A stretch of 25,302 nucleotides of DNA. It comes from Hypsibius dujardini (lineage: Eukaryota; Tardigrada; Eutardigrada; Parachela; Hypsibiidae). Of the stretch, positions 8,840-19,254 are shown one piece after another; position 1 is the stretch's first letter; every line of letters begins with the position of its first letter. The notes beneath the pieces are model-generated. The model was not told the origin of the DNA, did not search any database, and saw nothing but the letters and a program-made list of their open reading frames with translations. The stretch is from positions 1 to 25,302 of the forward strand of contig LRSR01014306.1 in assembly GCA_001579985.1 (NCBI GenBank), in the 5' to 3' direction. Position numbers and translations under genes: made by a program.

Positions 8840-10753
8840 ACATCACTGGACATAAAAAGACATTTTCAAACGACTAGTTGTCGAAAAAGGTCAAATCTAA
8901 ATAATCGACTGTCGATTCGTCCATGCTTGAAATAGACAATCGTTAAATATATTCGTTTCCTTTTGGGAGATTAAACACAGTCAGACCGAAGATCGGTCCT
9001 GCGTTTAGAGAAATAATAAAGAATTTCCGGCAAGACAAATGCTCGATTATTACTACCAAATAAAATGGCAAGAACTCAAAATCCTCGGCGGATTTGTCAC
9101 TTGTCCAAAAAAGAAACGGTCAGATGAGTTTTCCTGTTAAAATTAGCGGACGAGTTACGATTTACCGGTGCTTCCGATTGCCAGGCAGAGGTACAGGACA
9201 ATGCTGGACATTGCAAAGAGTTTAAAAATTGACCCGCTCATTTTTGAGGTTAGATGGAACGGGGACGCGTGGAATAAGAGTATGTGATAGTTGATACAGC
9301 AAACCTCCCCGTCAAGTACTGCTGCTGCTGCTGTGGATGGATGATGTGGATGGATGATGTGGATGGATGATGTGGAAATGGAAACAGATTATTACTGACT
9401 CTCTACTCAAACCCAACACAACCGGATCCGATGGGGCTATCCGAACACTAGAATGAGGAATCGACAGTGCGGAATTCAGGGTAGGCCCCGGTACTTAAAG
9501 GCTCGCGGTGACTTGTGAGCGAGTCAACAAAAGTAATAATTCAATTAATTTTTAACGCGTCTACCACAGCGTTTCCGGATTGTCCTCCCCACACAGTGTA
9601 TAAGGTGTGTGTCCTCTTTGCATACACGCACACACATACCAGACGTATGTGCTTCACAGATCGACGATCAATGACCACACAATTCGAGAAGCATTCCAAT
9701 AGGATCGCTGAAAAAGCAGAGAGTCAATTGCCAGGGGTCGACCTTTTTAAGCTCTAACGAGGACGACCCGATTCGTAATTGGCTCGACATTTGACGTTGG
9801 CGTAAATCGACTCATTCATTCAATCCTCATCGTCATGCTCTCTTTCTCTCTTTCTCTCTGTTCGCGGGAGAGAGGATGTACGCGCATTTCTATGCTTTTT
9901 CAAGTGTTTATGATGGGTGGGATGGTGTGTATTCGGGACGGGAGGAGATGCGGACCACAATTGATGCCATACATCTCACCTTGCCCTCGGACGACGTGCG
10001 AAGCCACAATTGCATCATGCGATAGATTAAATTATGTGCTGAATAAAGGAAGCACCGGGTATGACTAATAAAACGTTCACCGTCCTCTTTTTGATTCGTG
10101 CACGAAAAAGAGAGAACACGGAATGTATAGACTGTATACACGCGATGAGTGTGGGTGAGGTGACACAAGAGGCCCGGGTTCGTAGGGGTAGACTGCCACC
10201 AAACTGGTCGTGCGTATGTAGCACACGGGGAAGCTTGCACCTCGAAGCGAAGAGCACTTTTCAAAACAGCAATTCTAATGACAAAATCAAACCAAATTTG
10301 TGTGAGGTTATTGGGCACTGTGTCTGTCGTAAAGGCACCCGTCTCATCAAACTGCTTTTTTCGTTGCGTTATTGTGGCGTGCTATCCAAAATAGGTTTTG
10401 ATTTTCCTGAACGAATGTTGAATACGAATGAGGGTGTGACCTGGACCATTATTGAGATCGGGTTTGCCTTTGGTTTTTGTGTTCCAGTTTTTTCGGAGTT
10501 TTTTCAATTAAATTTTACTTTTTGGCCTGCAGTGGATGCTCACATGAACAGGCGTTGTACCCAAAAAAAACATTTGAAGCAACGCGATGAGTAGTGATTG
10601 AGAAATGAAGGTTCTAAGTTTGTATCAAAAGCATATTCCTGAACCCAGTAGGCTACAAGTCCCCTTCCTTTCTCTTTCCCCGTTTGTCCCCTGTTGCTTT
10701 TAAGAGTGTTGACCAAGGTCCCTTTGAGTCATCATAAGAAATTTGATCATTTC
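8840..10753. other. Intergenic region without a supported gene
   Basis: The stretch contains an imperfect hairpin at 8973-9006, a 13-bp minisatellite at 9333-9371 (GTGGATGGATGAT, three copies, preceded by (CTG)n) and a TCTC-rich run near 9840-9860. A 177-codon ORF at 10061-10594 has no recognisable motif and a T-rich, unstructured composition, so I do not call it a gene. Confidence 0.5.
9333..9371. repeat. 13-bp minisatellite, three exact copies
   Basis: GTGGATGGATGAT occurs three times head to tail, immediately after a short (CTG)n run at about 9319-9332. Confidence 0.9.
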
Positions 10754-10930
10754 AGAAATTCCAATTGTTCCGCAATCTTCAAGTGTGAAAACACTGACAG
10801 TTGGACTGTCGTGGCTGAAGCTGACCTACATTTTGTCTGGGCAGCTGTTTTTTCATCCGAGCAGGACGTTTTGAAGTGGCTGAAAGTGGTTAAGCGACGC
10901 GCATGGGATGACGAATATGTAATTAGATGA
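10754..10930 (+). CDS. Possible terminal exon of an unrecognised gene (hypothetical)
   Basis: After a plausible acceptor (TCATTTCAG, about 10747-10755) the frame reads to a TGA at 10928-10930. It encodes about 58 residues with NCSAIFKCEN, DSWTVVAEADLHFVWAAVF and VVKRRAWDDEY. The mixed polar/aromatic composition looks more protein-like than the surrounding frames. No upstream exon can be joined with confidence and no family is recognised. It may be a relic of a mobile element or a random ORF. Confidence 0.22.
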   Translation, partial: RNSNCSAIFKCENTDSWTVVAEADLHFVWAAVFSSEQDVLKWLKVVKRRAWDDEYVIR

Positions 10931-11912
10931 GTAATGTAATGTACTTCTAACGTAGATGTAATGGTAGTCAGTCAGTATAGCAGTTCCATTGGACAGTACT
11001 GTAGTATGTCTTCGTCCGTGTGAGTGTCGCTTATCCCGAATTCCAGTTGGAGTCGACTGGCATCAGCCGAATATTGCTGAGACATCAGAGGGCGGAGCTA
11101 TGTGTGCTTTTCGAAAAGGAGTGTAAATTGCCAGCGTAACAATGTTTTGTAGCCTGTCTAAAATGTAGGTCAGCAAATTGAGGAAACATCATATCAATCG
11201 CGATACAGTCGTCCTTCAATTCAGGTGAGATTGATAATATGGGGGAAGAACATACCCCCGCCCGCCCGACGGATTTTGGGATTGGATTTATTTAGTAGCA
11301 GCAAAATGCGTGAAAATGACATGATCACTCAAGACTAATGGTGCGTGGGTGTGGTAGTCGTTTAGCAGGGCGCAGCCAGACTGCCTAGGATTTGGTAAAA
11401 GGTCGTGGCAAAACAATCGTTCTGTCTGCTTTCTTGTATGCCTGTCAGTCTGCTTATCTGTCTGTTTGTCATTCTGCCTGCCTGCCTGTCCCTGTCTGTC
11501 CGTGTTTGTTTGCCTGTCTCTGTCTGTCCGTGTTTGTTTGTCTGTCTGTCAGTCTGACTGATTGCCTGTATATCTGTGTCTTCCCCTCTATCTGTCTACC
11601 TGCCCATCTGTTTCTGTTTGTCCGACTCTCAGTGTGATTGCATATCTGTCTGTCTGAGAGTCTGTCAGTCAGTCTGTGTCTGCTGCCTGCTTTGGTCGTC
11701 TCTCCGTGTGTCTGTCTAGCTATATCTGCCTATGTCTGTCTTTTGTCCGCAATCGAATGACTCTTTCGGGAGATAAGTGATTTCAGGAATTACAAAACAG
11801 CGATTTCAAAACAATTTCCTTCGCGAACGGTTTACAATTGTGTTCATAGTGACGCGAAAAATTTTTCACGCACGCACAGGGAGAGAAGAAAAAAATAGAA
11901 GCGCGTCCTGAA
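10931..11912. other. Intergenic region between the orphan exon and the PRMT3 stop codon
   Basis: The only structure seen is the degenerate TCTG tract at 11425-11740. The last 150 bp before 11913 should contain the PRMT3 3'UTR on the minus strand, but I find no AATAAA there on that strand. Confidence 0.5.
11425..11740. repeat. Degenerate (TCTG/CCTG)n tract
   Basis: An old, interrupted tetranucleotide array (TCTG, CCTG, TTTG, TCTA variants) lies downstream of the PRMT3 stop codon. The Cys-Leu-Ser-Val ORFs here come from the repeat. Confidence 0.85.
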
Positions 11913-12220
11913 TCATAATTCATAAGTCTGTTTCCACTCCAGTGCAGCAGAGTTCTTCAAGTGGAAGGTGACGGTTAATCCGCGTTTATCGTCACGCGTC
12001 TTCCGGATGTCCGCTGTTAAGGAGACCGGCAATCCTACACAACCATCACATATCCAATGAGACACAGTTCCAGAAGATGCTTGTGTTTTGGCCTGTCTGC
12101 CTGCTTGTCAGTCTCTCTCTCTACGTGTCTGTCTGTCTCTCCATGTGTCCGTTTGTCTGCCTCATCTATCTATCTATCTGTCTATCTGTCTATCTGTCTA
12201 TCTATCTATCTATCTATCTA

Positions 12221-12270
<50 letters not shown>

Positions 12271-13759
12271 CCTGTCTGTCTATCTGTATATCAGTCCCTG
12301 TCTATCTGTCTGGCTGCCAGTGCGTGTGTCTGTCTATTGTCCAAAAGTCTTCTTGCCAGTAAGCGTGCTTGTCTGTCTATCTGGAGGCACCTTGTTCAAC
12401 GGGAAAGACCTTGTCCAGGTAGAAAACCGACTGAGCCCAATGCGTCGTCGTGTCAGCCGGCGAAGTGCAGAACATAACCTGCAAAACCAACCACCCAACT
12501 CTCAAACCTTAGCCACACAATGAGCCAAGATAATAACAAGTACCTTATGTTCGCCGGAAGCCACATCGTAACCGACATCGAAGAATCCGACCAGCGCGGT
12601 GATGTTACATGACTTGATCGGGGTGAAGGTAGTCTCAGTAGAGAAGTCCAAATCTTCAACTCGACACTTCATCAGATCAAAGGCACGCAGGGTGATGGTC
12701 GAGCTGACGACGGCGGTCGGGTCAGCGGCGTGGACAGAAGGGTAGCGAAGGGTGTGTCGCCGCAGGCAGTCAAACTTCAGGCCGTACGCATCGCCCCAAA
12801 AGCCGACGGTTGTTTTCCAGTCTTCTTCATCGGACAAGGCGGTCAGGTACAGTGACGCTGAACTTGGAATCACTGCAAAAAAAGCATAGACGCTAGAGAC
12901 TGTATAAGCAGAAAGAACAACAAAAGAGACATACCGGAGGACACCAACAAGCATGCAGGCAAACGGGAAGGGTAACACATATTAATAATTCCAACGCATC
13001 AACAGATAGACAAGCGGTCAACTACACATCCAGACAGACACAGACACAAGCAGACAAACGGTCAGTGAAATAATATACACAGACAACAGGCAGAAACACA
13101 CAGACCAACAGATGCATAGACAGACAGACAGACAGAGAGACAGACAGATAGACAGAGAGACAGAGAGACAGATAGACAGGCAGACAGATAGACAGACAGA
13201 CAGAAAGACAAACAATCATGCGGGATACAGAAGCGAAGGCAGCAAAAGATAGAAGACCGAGGAAAAAACCGAACTGCCGATCATGTTGGGTGATTCAAGC
13301 AGCTGACAAACGGGAAAACACAGACTTACGGGTGCCTGTGGGGGAAAGGTACTTGTCTCGCGCCGCTATTACGGAATCTGAGGAGAAGAAATGGGAATTA
13401 TAATGACAAGTAAGAACGACAACGGGGAGCGTAATTTTCTTGAACCGGTACCTAGCATCCCTTCGAAAAGAAGGAAATATCCCATCCATTCTGACACAAT
13501 CACGTCAACCTATTAGAAAAAAACACATAAAAAAACAAAAACATCAAGGGCTGTCTCTTTGTCTAACTGTAGCAATGCATGCCTCATGTCTGTTTGTTGT
13601 CTATGGATGATAGTATACTGGCTCGTCTATGTGTCTGTCGGTCCGACCGTCTGTCTGCATTTCTGCCTCAATGTCTTTCTGCCTAACTGCCTGCCTGTCA
13701 ACATGCCTGTCAACATGCCTGTCTGGCTGCCTATCTGTCTGTCTATCTGCCTAACTGCC

Positions 13760-13794
<35 letters not shown>

Positions 13795-15214
13795 GTCTGT
13801 CTGCCTGCTGACTGGCTATCACACCTTGTCCACCGGAAGTTTGACGCGATCCAAATCCCCATGAACAAACTGAATCAGCTTTTCCAGTCCGTTTGCCCTA
13901 AATATTGCAGAGAACAACTTGCATGTTAACGAGGTTGGAAAGACAAAACAACAGTTACCATTGTTGTAGTAAGGGCAAAGAAGCTCACCGGGCAATATCA
14001 TGGGCATGCTCGATGATATCTGCCTTATCAACGGCCACGACACGTTTCGCGCCAGCTCGGGCGGCGAAACAGCTGAGCACGCCGGAACCGCAGCCGATGT
14101 CGAGGACGTCTTTGCCACGCACGACCGCGTTGATGGCTTCTCGATAGGTCTCCGTGCGGACTTTATCCTTTGAAGATCCGAGAACAGTAAGAACCAGTGA
14201 AAACAATGTTGCTTGGCATCACAAACTGACAGTCTTCTAGGACAAAGAGTCTCACTCGCAGCATTTCACAGTGAATATTGAATCCGGAATAGCTATCGAA
14301 GTAGTCCACATTGCGAGCGTCGTCCCGATCACGGCTACAGGAATGAAAAACGTTGGTCAGTTACTTATACCGACCGACTGACACGTGATATAGGCGTATA
14401 GACAGACATACAGACAGATAGACAATCTAACAGACACAAACACACACACATACAGAGAAACAAGATAGATCAGACACAAAACAGGACAGACAGACAGTGA
14501 GACGATAGACAAACAGATTTATAGACAACCAGCCAGGCAGACGAACAACCAGAAAGACACACCGACAAACACACAAACAGACATTCAAACACATACAGAT
14601 ATCCAACCAGACAGACAAACAGAAAGACACATAGACAGTCAGGCAGACAGAGAGATAGACAGTCAGGCAGACAGAGAGATAGACAGTCAGGCAGACAGAG
14701 AGATAGACAGTCAGGCAGACAGAGATAGACAGTCAGGCAGACAGAGAGATAGACAGATAGACAACGGACAGACAAGGGGCCCAACAGCTAGAGGCAGACA
14801 CAAGTCGAGCAGACACGTACCACTGGTCAGAATTATCGACCGAGTCTCCTCCAGCCATTAGGCTTGGTATGTCCATGTCCTGTTGGCGTTTGACAGGGGC
14901 AGGGAAAGGTTCAGCTGGCAAGTCTGGCTCTGACCAATCCCAAATGAGAACTACATACACCGAAAACAATTGCCAACAATCAGAAAAGAGTAGAAGCAGC
15001 CGATTTCCAAATCTGAGTTACGCACGAGAAGTGATTCCGTGATCTTCAGCGCAGACTGGCATCATGTAATCATCAGCTGACCAAGACGCAGGGTCAGCAC
15101 CCGAGGCAGAGGGTTTGTCAGAGAAACTTGAGGGAGTGGGATGCTGCAAACCAAAACGAATTTATGAATGACTACACGAGAAAATGGGAAGCATTGCCTG
15201 CCTGCCTGCCTGCC

Positions 15215-15281
<67 letters not shown>

Positions 15282-16218
15282 GATTCCATTTGCCAGTGTA
15301 TTCGGCAGTCATACCGTTTTCCGAATGAAATTGACCATCTTGACAATATCCTCCGTAGGCAACAATCTCTTCTTCACCCATGCCGCCAGATCGCAACCGT
15401 GTTCGCTTTTACAGTGCTCCAAAATAACGTCAGGCAAATCGGCATCACGGTTGCAGAAGAAGCAACAAACCGGGTCTGGCTGTAACACTTCGTCCTCATC
15501 GCCGAAAAAGTCATCTACGTTGCACGTAGAACAAACCGATATCAGACAACCTCAATCTCAATTCCCAATTAATATCTTACTGCTGATTATAATATTATAT
15601 CGTAGATATACATACCTGCTGGGTCTTCTTCGTCCGAGGAGGAGACATCCCCGAAGCGGTCTGAAAAAATTAATAATAAATAACATAAAAATAGATTTGT
15701 TTAAACTTATTTGGCGTATTGTATTTGAATTCAGACATGTTATTTAATGTTATTTAATTTTTAAATAACAGTAACAGAAACCAACCAACCAATCAAAATC
15801 AAGTGTGCACATACTACCAATCAATCAATCAATCGACCGTATGCGCGCGAATGGAAAACACAGACAATCGATCAATCAAGCAGCAATGTCTGTCAGCAAT
15901 TCCCGGAGAATATTTCAAACGTATTTCTTCGTAAGAGATTCCCGCACAGCAAGAACGAAGGCGAATCTGATTAACCTCTTAACCCACCTTTCGCTTTTTC
16001 AGCGATACGCGATTTCAGCTCAACTGTTCCAGCAGTTTTCGGCGCGAATTCTTGATGAGCACCTTCAGACAACAACGTTTTTCCTTCTTGTTCCGAAAAT
16101 AATAATATTTCCACTCACTGCTAAATTTTGGTCCATCACCGGTGCTGCTTCCCGAAATATTTGAGCGCGCCATGACAGATGGAAGCTCGACCAGATCAGG
16201 GACGCCGTTGTCGGACAT
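11913..16218 (-). CDS. PRMT3: Protein arginine N-methyltransferase 3 (PRMT3), 13 exons, complete
   Basis: Minus-strand exons, 5' to 3': 16218-16119, 15660-15616, 15514-15315, 15143-15026, 14950-14821, 14334-14256, 14167-13989, 13897-13825, 13509-13452, 13377-13330, 12872-12544, 12478-12391, 12034-11913. All junctions are GT-AG with consistent phase, giving 522 aa (human PRMT3 531). An acidic N-terminus precedes a C2H2 zinc finger with ligands Cys65, Cys68, His81 and His86 (ending HCKSEH); this finger is specific to PRMT3. The Rossmann core has SAM motif I VLDIGCGSG (245-253) and VVAVD. The double-E loop SEWMGYFLLFE supplies Glu315 and Glu324, and the THW loop is at 465-467. The family makes monomethyl and asymmetric dimethyl arginine in the cytosol, and its known substrate is ribosomal protein S2. 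The gene is divergent from the CCDC124-like gene across about 500 bp. Five of its introns carry TCTG/CAGA tracts. Confidence 0.95.
12091..12345. repeat. (TCTA)n/(TCTG)n microsatellite in PRMT3 intron 12
   Basis: A TCTA-rich block (about 12160-12220) runs into a nearly pure TCTG block (about 12221-12268), with degenerate flanks. It fills most of the 356-nt intron (12035-12390). Relative to the PRMT3 transcript it reads CAGA. Confidence 0.95.
13018..13212. repeat. (CAGA)n tract in PRMT3 intron 10
   Basis: Interrupted CAGA/TAGA/GAGA units lie within the 457-nt intron 12873-13329. Relative to the PRMT3 transcript it reads TCTG, opposite to introns 8 and 12. Confidence 0.92.
13585..13811. repeat. 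(TCTG)n tract in PRMT3 intron 8
   Basis: Degenerate TCTG/CCTG units become nearly pure at about 13763-13802, ending only a dozen bases from the exon 8 donor (GT at 13824-13823, minus strand). The transcript sense is CAGA. Confidence 0.92.
14395..14775. repeat. (CAGA)n tract in PRMT3 intron 5
   Basis: A degenerate CAGA array occupies most of the 486-nt intron 14335-14820. The transcript sense is TCTG. It includes a higher-order 24-bp minisatellite at about 14630-14755. Confidence 0.92.
14630..14755. repeat. 24-bp minisatellite nested in the CAGA tract
   Basis: Five near-identical copies of a unit containing AGACAGTCAGGCAGACAGAG, one shortened by a GAGA loss. They show a second level of tandem amplification inside the tetranucleotide array. 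Confidence 0.88.
15194..15288. repeat. (CCTG)n(TCTG)n microsatellite in PRMT3 intron 3
   Basis: Four or five CCTG units are followed by about 17 pure TCTG units, filling more than half of the 171-nt intron 15144-15314. The transcript sense is CAGA. The purity suggests a young or unstable tract. Confidence 0.95.
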
Positions 16219-16717
16219 TTTCCTTCAGGGGCCTTTCCGAGAAGTCGCAAAAGGAAATTCCAGTTAGACGAAATCTGATTCCGATTGACAAATATGGATT
16301 TGAAAATGGATGAGATAAATTTTGAGGCAAGTTTGGAGACAATCGGTTAAGCGGTTTTTAATTCCGAGCTCGGAGACCTCGATGGGGGAATTGCGAAACT
16401 TACCTCTTGGGGGTCTTACATCGTTTCCGGGGTGTGGCTTAATACCGACCCCTAAGTTGTGAGATAAAGTGTCGAAAGAAGCACAGGCTGCTGCTTCATT
16501 AAGGGCCAACCTGTTTCAAGATTCCGTACTCGTACAGTCGCTGATGAGGTGAGGTGCTTGAAACGATTGCATTCGAACGTTTTACCACAAGCGACGCGTG
16601 TTATGCTTCCCATCTCGTGCTGCGAACTGCGTCATTATTTAAATTGGATTTATTATCTGGAATTAGTTTTTCAGGCGATTTTTCGCGATTTTTAGTTATT
16701 TCGGGTTAGATTTTAAA
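16219..16717. promoter_or_regulatory. Shared divergent promoter region of PRMT3 and CCDC124-like genes
   Basis: The two start codons (16218 minus, 16718 plus) are 499 bp apart and no other gene is supported between them. No TATA box is evident near either start. A strong minus-strand donor (GTAAGT, 16403-16398) follows an 81-codon frame beginning at 16509. It could mark a non-coding or alternative 5' exon of PRMT3, but a matching acceptor is only weak. Confidence 0.5.
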
Positions 16718-17516
16718 ATGCCGAAGAAAATGGGAGAAAATTCGAAGGCCGTGGAAGCGAAGGTAATACTCCTTTCTGGTTTTATGAGTTTGGTTAGGAA
16801 GAAGGTTTCTCCCATTTTCAGGCACGAAAGGATCAAGTGCAGAAGGAGAAGCAAGCGCAAAAGGAGAAGGAAGAGGAGGACAAATTGTGGGAGGACGATG
16901 ATAAGCATGTGTTGAAGAAGATGGAGCGAAAGGTAAAGTTAGCGAATGATCGCTGCCTCTTCGTTTGCTTCATTTATTATGCTGATTGATTGATTATGCT
17001 GATTTGGTTGAATTGTTTTTCTTCAGGCAAGTAATGGTTTGATTGTTTGATTGATTGATTGATTATGCTGATTTGGTTGAATTGTTTTTCTTCAGGCAAG
17101 TAATGGTTTGATTCATTGATTGATTGATAAATTTAGTGTATCATTTCGCCATTGCGGTGACCACTTTCAGGAGGACAAAGAAAAGAAGCAGCAAGAGGCT
17201 CTGCTACGGAAAAAGGAACGAGAGAAGTTACTAGAGGAGGAGATGGGAGCGTTGAAGAGCGCAAAAGTGGCGCCTGCGAAAGTCACGAAAGCCCAAATCG
17301 ATGCCGAGGCTGATCGTCGAGAGAAGATTTTGAAACAGGGTACGCTATGACTACAGTGTGTCACGTGTGTGTGCGCCTCTGCATCTCTGTTCGCCTGTCT
17401 CTTTTCCTGAATCCAGTCTGTCTGTTTGTTTATCTATCTGTCCGTCAGCTTGTCTGTCTGCTTGTCTGTCTGTTTATCTGTTTGCCTGTCTGTCTGTCTG
17501 TCTATCAGTCCCTGTT

Positions 17517-17547
<31 letters not shown>

Positions 17548-18112
17548 TTGTCTGTCTGCTTGTCTGTTTAGCTGACTGCCTGTCTGTCTGTCTGTTTGTC
17601 TGTCTGTCTATCTGACTGCCTGTCTGCCTGCTTGTTTGTCTGTCCATGTTCCTGTGTGTCTGTCGAAATCCCTAACAACCTCTCTGTATTGTTTATATTT
17701 TTTTTTCACAGACAAGCCGAAGGAGTCAGATGTAGTGGCCCTCGATGAAACAGCCCCAATCTCGGAAAATGTCAACCGCATTGTGCACGAGGGTCATTCT
17801 GCCCGAGACGTCGAAGAAGCCCTTTCTATCCTGAGGTAAGAAGGGCACGTTTTTTGCTCTTGCGCGGCCTATGATGTTGTCTCTGTACTGCAATTCAAAA
17901 GTTAAAACGGTGCCCAGTCTTGACGCGAAGACTGGTTACCTTTTGGGATTGGGAAAAATTTTGACAACAGAAGAGAAAACGTACTGATAGACGGTTTCGT
18001 CCCAGCAAGTCAAACAGACAGGCAGACAAATAAGTATATTGATAGACAGACAAGAGGCAGGCAGACAAACAGACAGACATACACACAGACAGACAGACAG
18101 ACACACAGACAC

Positions 18113-18143
<31 letters not shown>

Positions 18144-18389
18144 TGTGAAGTATCTCTAATGTGTTCCTTGTTTTGTAGTGTTCAGGAAAATCCGTCTGAT
18201 ATAGACAAGCACCCCGAGAAGCGTGTTCGAGCTGCCTATTCTACCTTCGAGGAGCGAGAGATGGTCCGTCTCAAGGCCGAATACCCCAACTTCCGGCTTT
18301 CTCAGCTAAAGCAAATGCTGAAGAAGGAGTGGCAAAAATCGCCAGACAACCCTTTCAATCAACCGACTCGAAGCTTTAATACCAAGTAG
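16718..18389 (+). CDS. CCDC124: Coiled-coil protein CCDC124 / Lso2-type ribosome-binding factor, 5 exons
   Basis: Exons: 16718-16762, 16822-16932, 17171-17339, 17712-17835, 18179-18389, all GT-AG and in phase, giving 219 aa (human CCDC124 223). The N-terminus MPKKMGENSK is the family signature. Residues about 16-90 form a highly charged Lys/Glu coiled coil containing LWEDDDKHV (37-45). ENVNR and a DVEEALSIL segment follow, then the conserved C-terminal block with HPEKRVRAA, LSQLKQMLKKEW (190-201) and KSPDNP. In yeast and human, Lso2/CCDC124 bind idle 80S ribosomes and help return them to translation; human CCDC124 has also been placed at the midbody. Tract-bearing introns 3 (TCTG) and 4 (CAGA) flank exon 4. 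Intron 2 holds a 69-bp tandem duplication. The gene is divergent from PRMT3. Confidence 0.95.
16983..17120. repeat. 69-bp tandem duplication in CCDC124-like intron 2, with TGAT repeats
   Basis: Two copies, offset by exactly 69 bp, begin with (TGAT)n. Each contains GTTTTTCTTCAG followed by GCAAGTAATG, resembling a 3' splice site directly followed by a donor. The real exon 3 acceptor is further right at 17169-17170. Confidence 0.88.
17375..17660. repeat. (TCTG)n tract in CCDC124-like intron 3
   Basis: A degenerate TCTG/TTTG/CCTG array occupies most of the 372-nt intron 17340-17711. The transcript sense is TCTG. Confidence 0.92.
18015..18143. repeat. (CAGA)n tract in CCDC124-like intron 4
   Basis: CAGA units, pure at about 18114-18141, end about 35 nt before the exon 5 acceptor. 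The transcript sense is CAGA, complementary to the tract in intron 3. Confidence 0.93.
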
Positions 18390-18560
18390 CTTTCCTTTCC
18401 TTCCTCACTGGAGATTGTTCTCAGGCTCGCTCATGTCACGCATGTTGACCGGTTTTTTTAGACTCCTTTTTTGGTGTGTTAGTCTTGGACATGTTTGAAA
18501 ACGTTCCCATTATCGTGGTGGGCCTAAATCACGGTCATGCGTACTTTCTCGTCAGGAATG

Positions 18561-18709
18561 TACTGTATTTTCGCGTTAGACAGGGACAGTCGTACTGGAG
18601 TGGAACGTGTGCACGATTGTGTGCACCCTACACACACCACAAGCGTCGCGTGGCCGATTAAACGTTCCACAGCTCGTGCTCTGTCTTTGTCTAACGCGAG
18701 AATACAGTA
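18561..18709 (+). mobile_element. MITE copy A with 27-29 bp inverted ends and TA flanks
   Basis: The termini TACTGTATTTTCGCGTTAGA and its complement at 18690-18709 match with few differences. The bounding TA dinucleotides fit a TA target duplication of the Tc1/mariner type. There is no coding capacity in about 145 bp. Confidence 0.75.
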
Positions 18710-19096
18710 ACAATTCACGGACTCCAGGAATGAAAATACGCGTTCACTCCAATTGGAGGTGGAATTAGATGAAATGGAAATGAAAAATAGTGTTATTTAA
18801 AATAGATTTATTTTAATTTGATATTGTCTGTGCGTATATTTACATCCGGAGGCAAAGTTTTTTTTATAGCCTGCAGCCTTGTGGTGACAAATTGCCTTTT
18901 GAAAATCGAGCGTCCCGATTTTTCTGTCCGACATTTCGGCTCACCATCTAACCCAGGCAAAAAATAATGTTCGAAAAGTGGTTGAAAAGCGGACCGTAAA
19001 TCAATTCATAGTGTAGCTTATTCATACACTTCCCATTAACTCACCAGACACTGTGAGTGAGCCGATTTAAAAGCGATTTTGGACGTTGAGCCGAAA
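18710..19096. other. Intergenic spacer between the two MITE copies
   Basis: AT-rich sequence with several ATTCCA/GGAAT-like words near 18728-18780. No ORF or RNA gene is supported. Confidence 0.5.
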
Positions 19097-19246
19097 TACT
19101 GTTTTTCGCGTTAGGCAGGGACAGCGTACGAGCTGTGGAACGTTTAATCGGCCACGCGGTGCTTCTGCTGTGTGTACGGTGCACACAACCATGCACACGT
19201 TCCACTCCAGTACAACTGTCCCTGTCTAACGCGAAATTGCGTACAG
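19097..19246 (-). mobile_element. MITE copy B, inverted relative to copy A
   Basis: The internal sequence (GTGGAACGTTTAATCGGCCA then GTTCCACTCCAGTAC) is the reverse complement of copy A with about 80-90% identity by eye. The ends carry TTTTTCGCGTTAGGCAGGG and CCCTGTCTAACGCGAAA. The right end is more diverged than in copy A. Confidence 0.72.
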
Positions 19247-19254
19247 ATTTCCCC

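Noticed and set aside
10061-10594. 177-codon ORF
   Set aside because: No recognisable motif, T-rich composition typical of the surrounding DNA, and no supporting splice or poly(A) signals.
12057-12523. Cys-Leu-Ser-Val repeat ORFs in all plus-strand frames (also at 11392, 13022, 14470, 15184, 17358, 20505, 22096)
   Set aside because: They arise because (TCTG)n and (CAGA)n contain no stop codon in any frame. They lie in introns or flanks of the real genes.
16264-16509. 81-codon minus-strand ORF upstream of PRMT3
   Set aside because: It ends near a good donor but has no convincing acceptor partner and no recognised motif, so it is mentioned only as a possible 5' exon.
18039-18389. Single 116-residue ORF reading from the CAGA tract into CCDC124 exon 5
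   Set aside because: The exon begins at 18179 after a TTTTGTAG acceptor. The upstream part is repeat translation.
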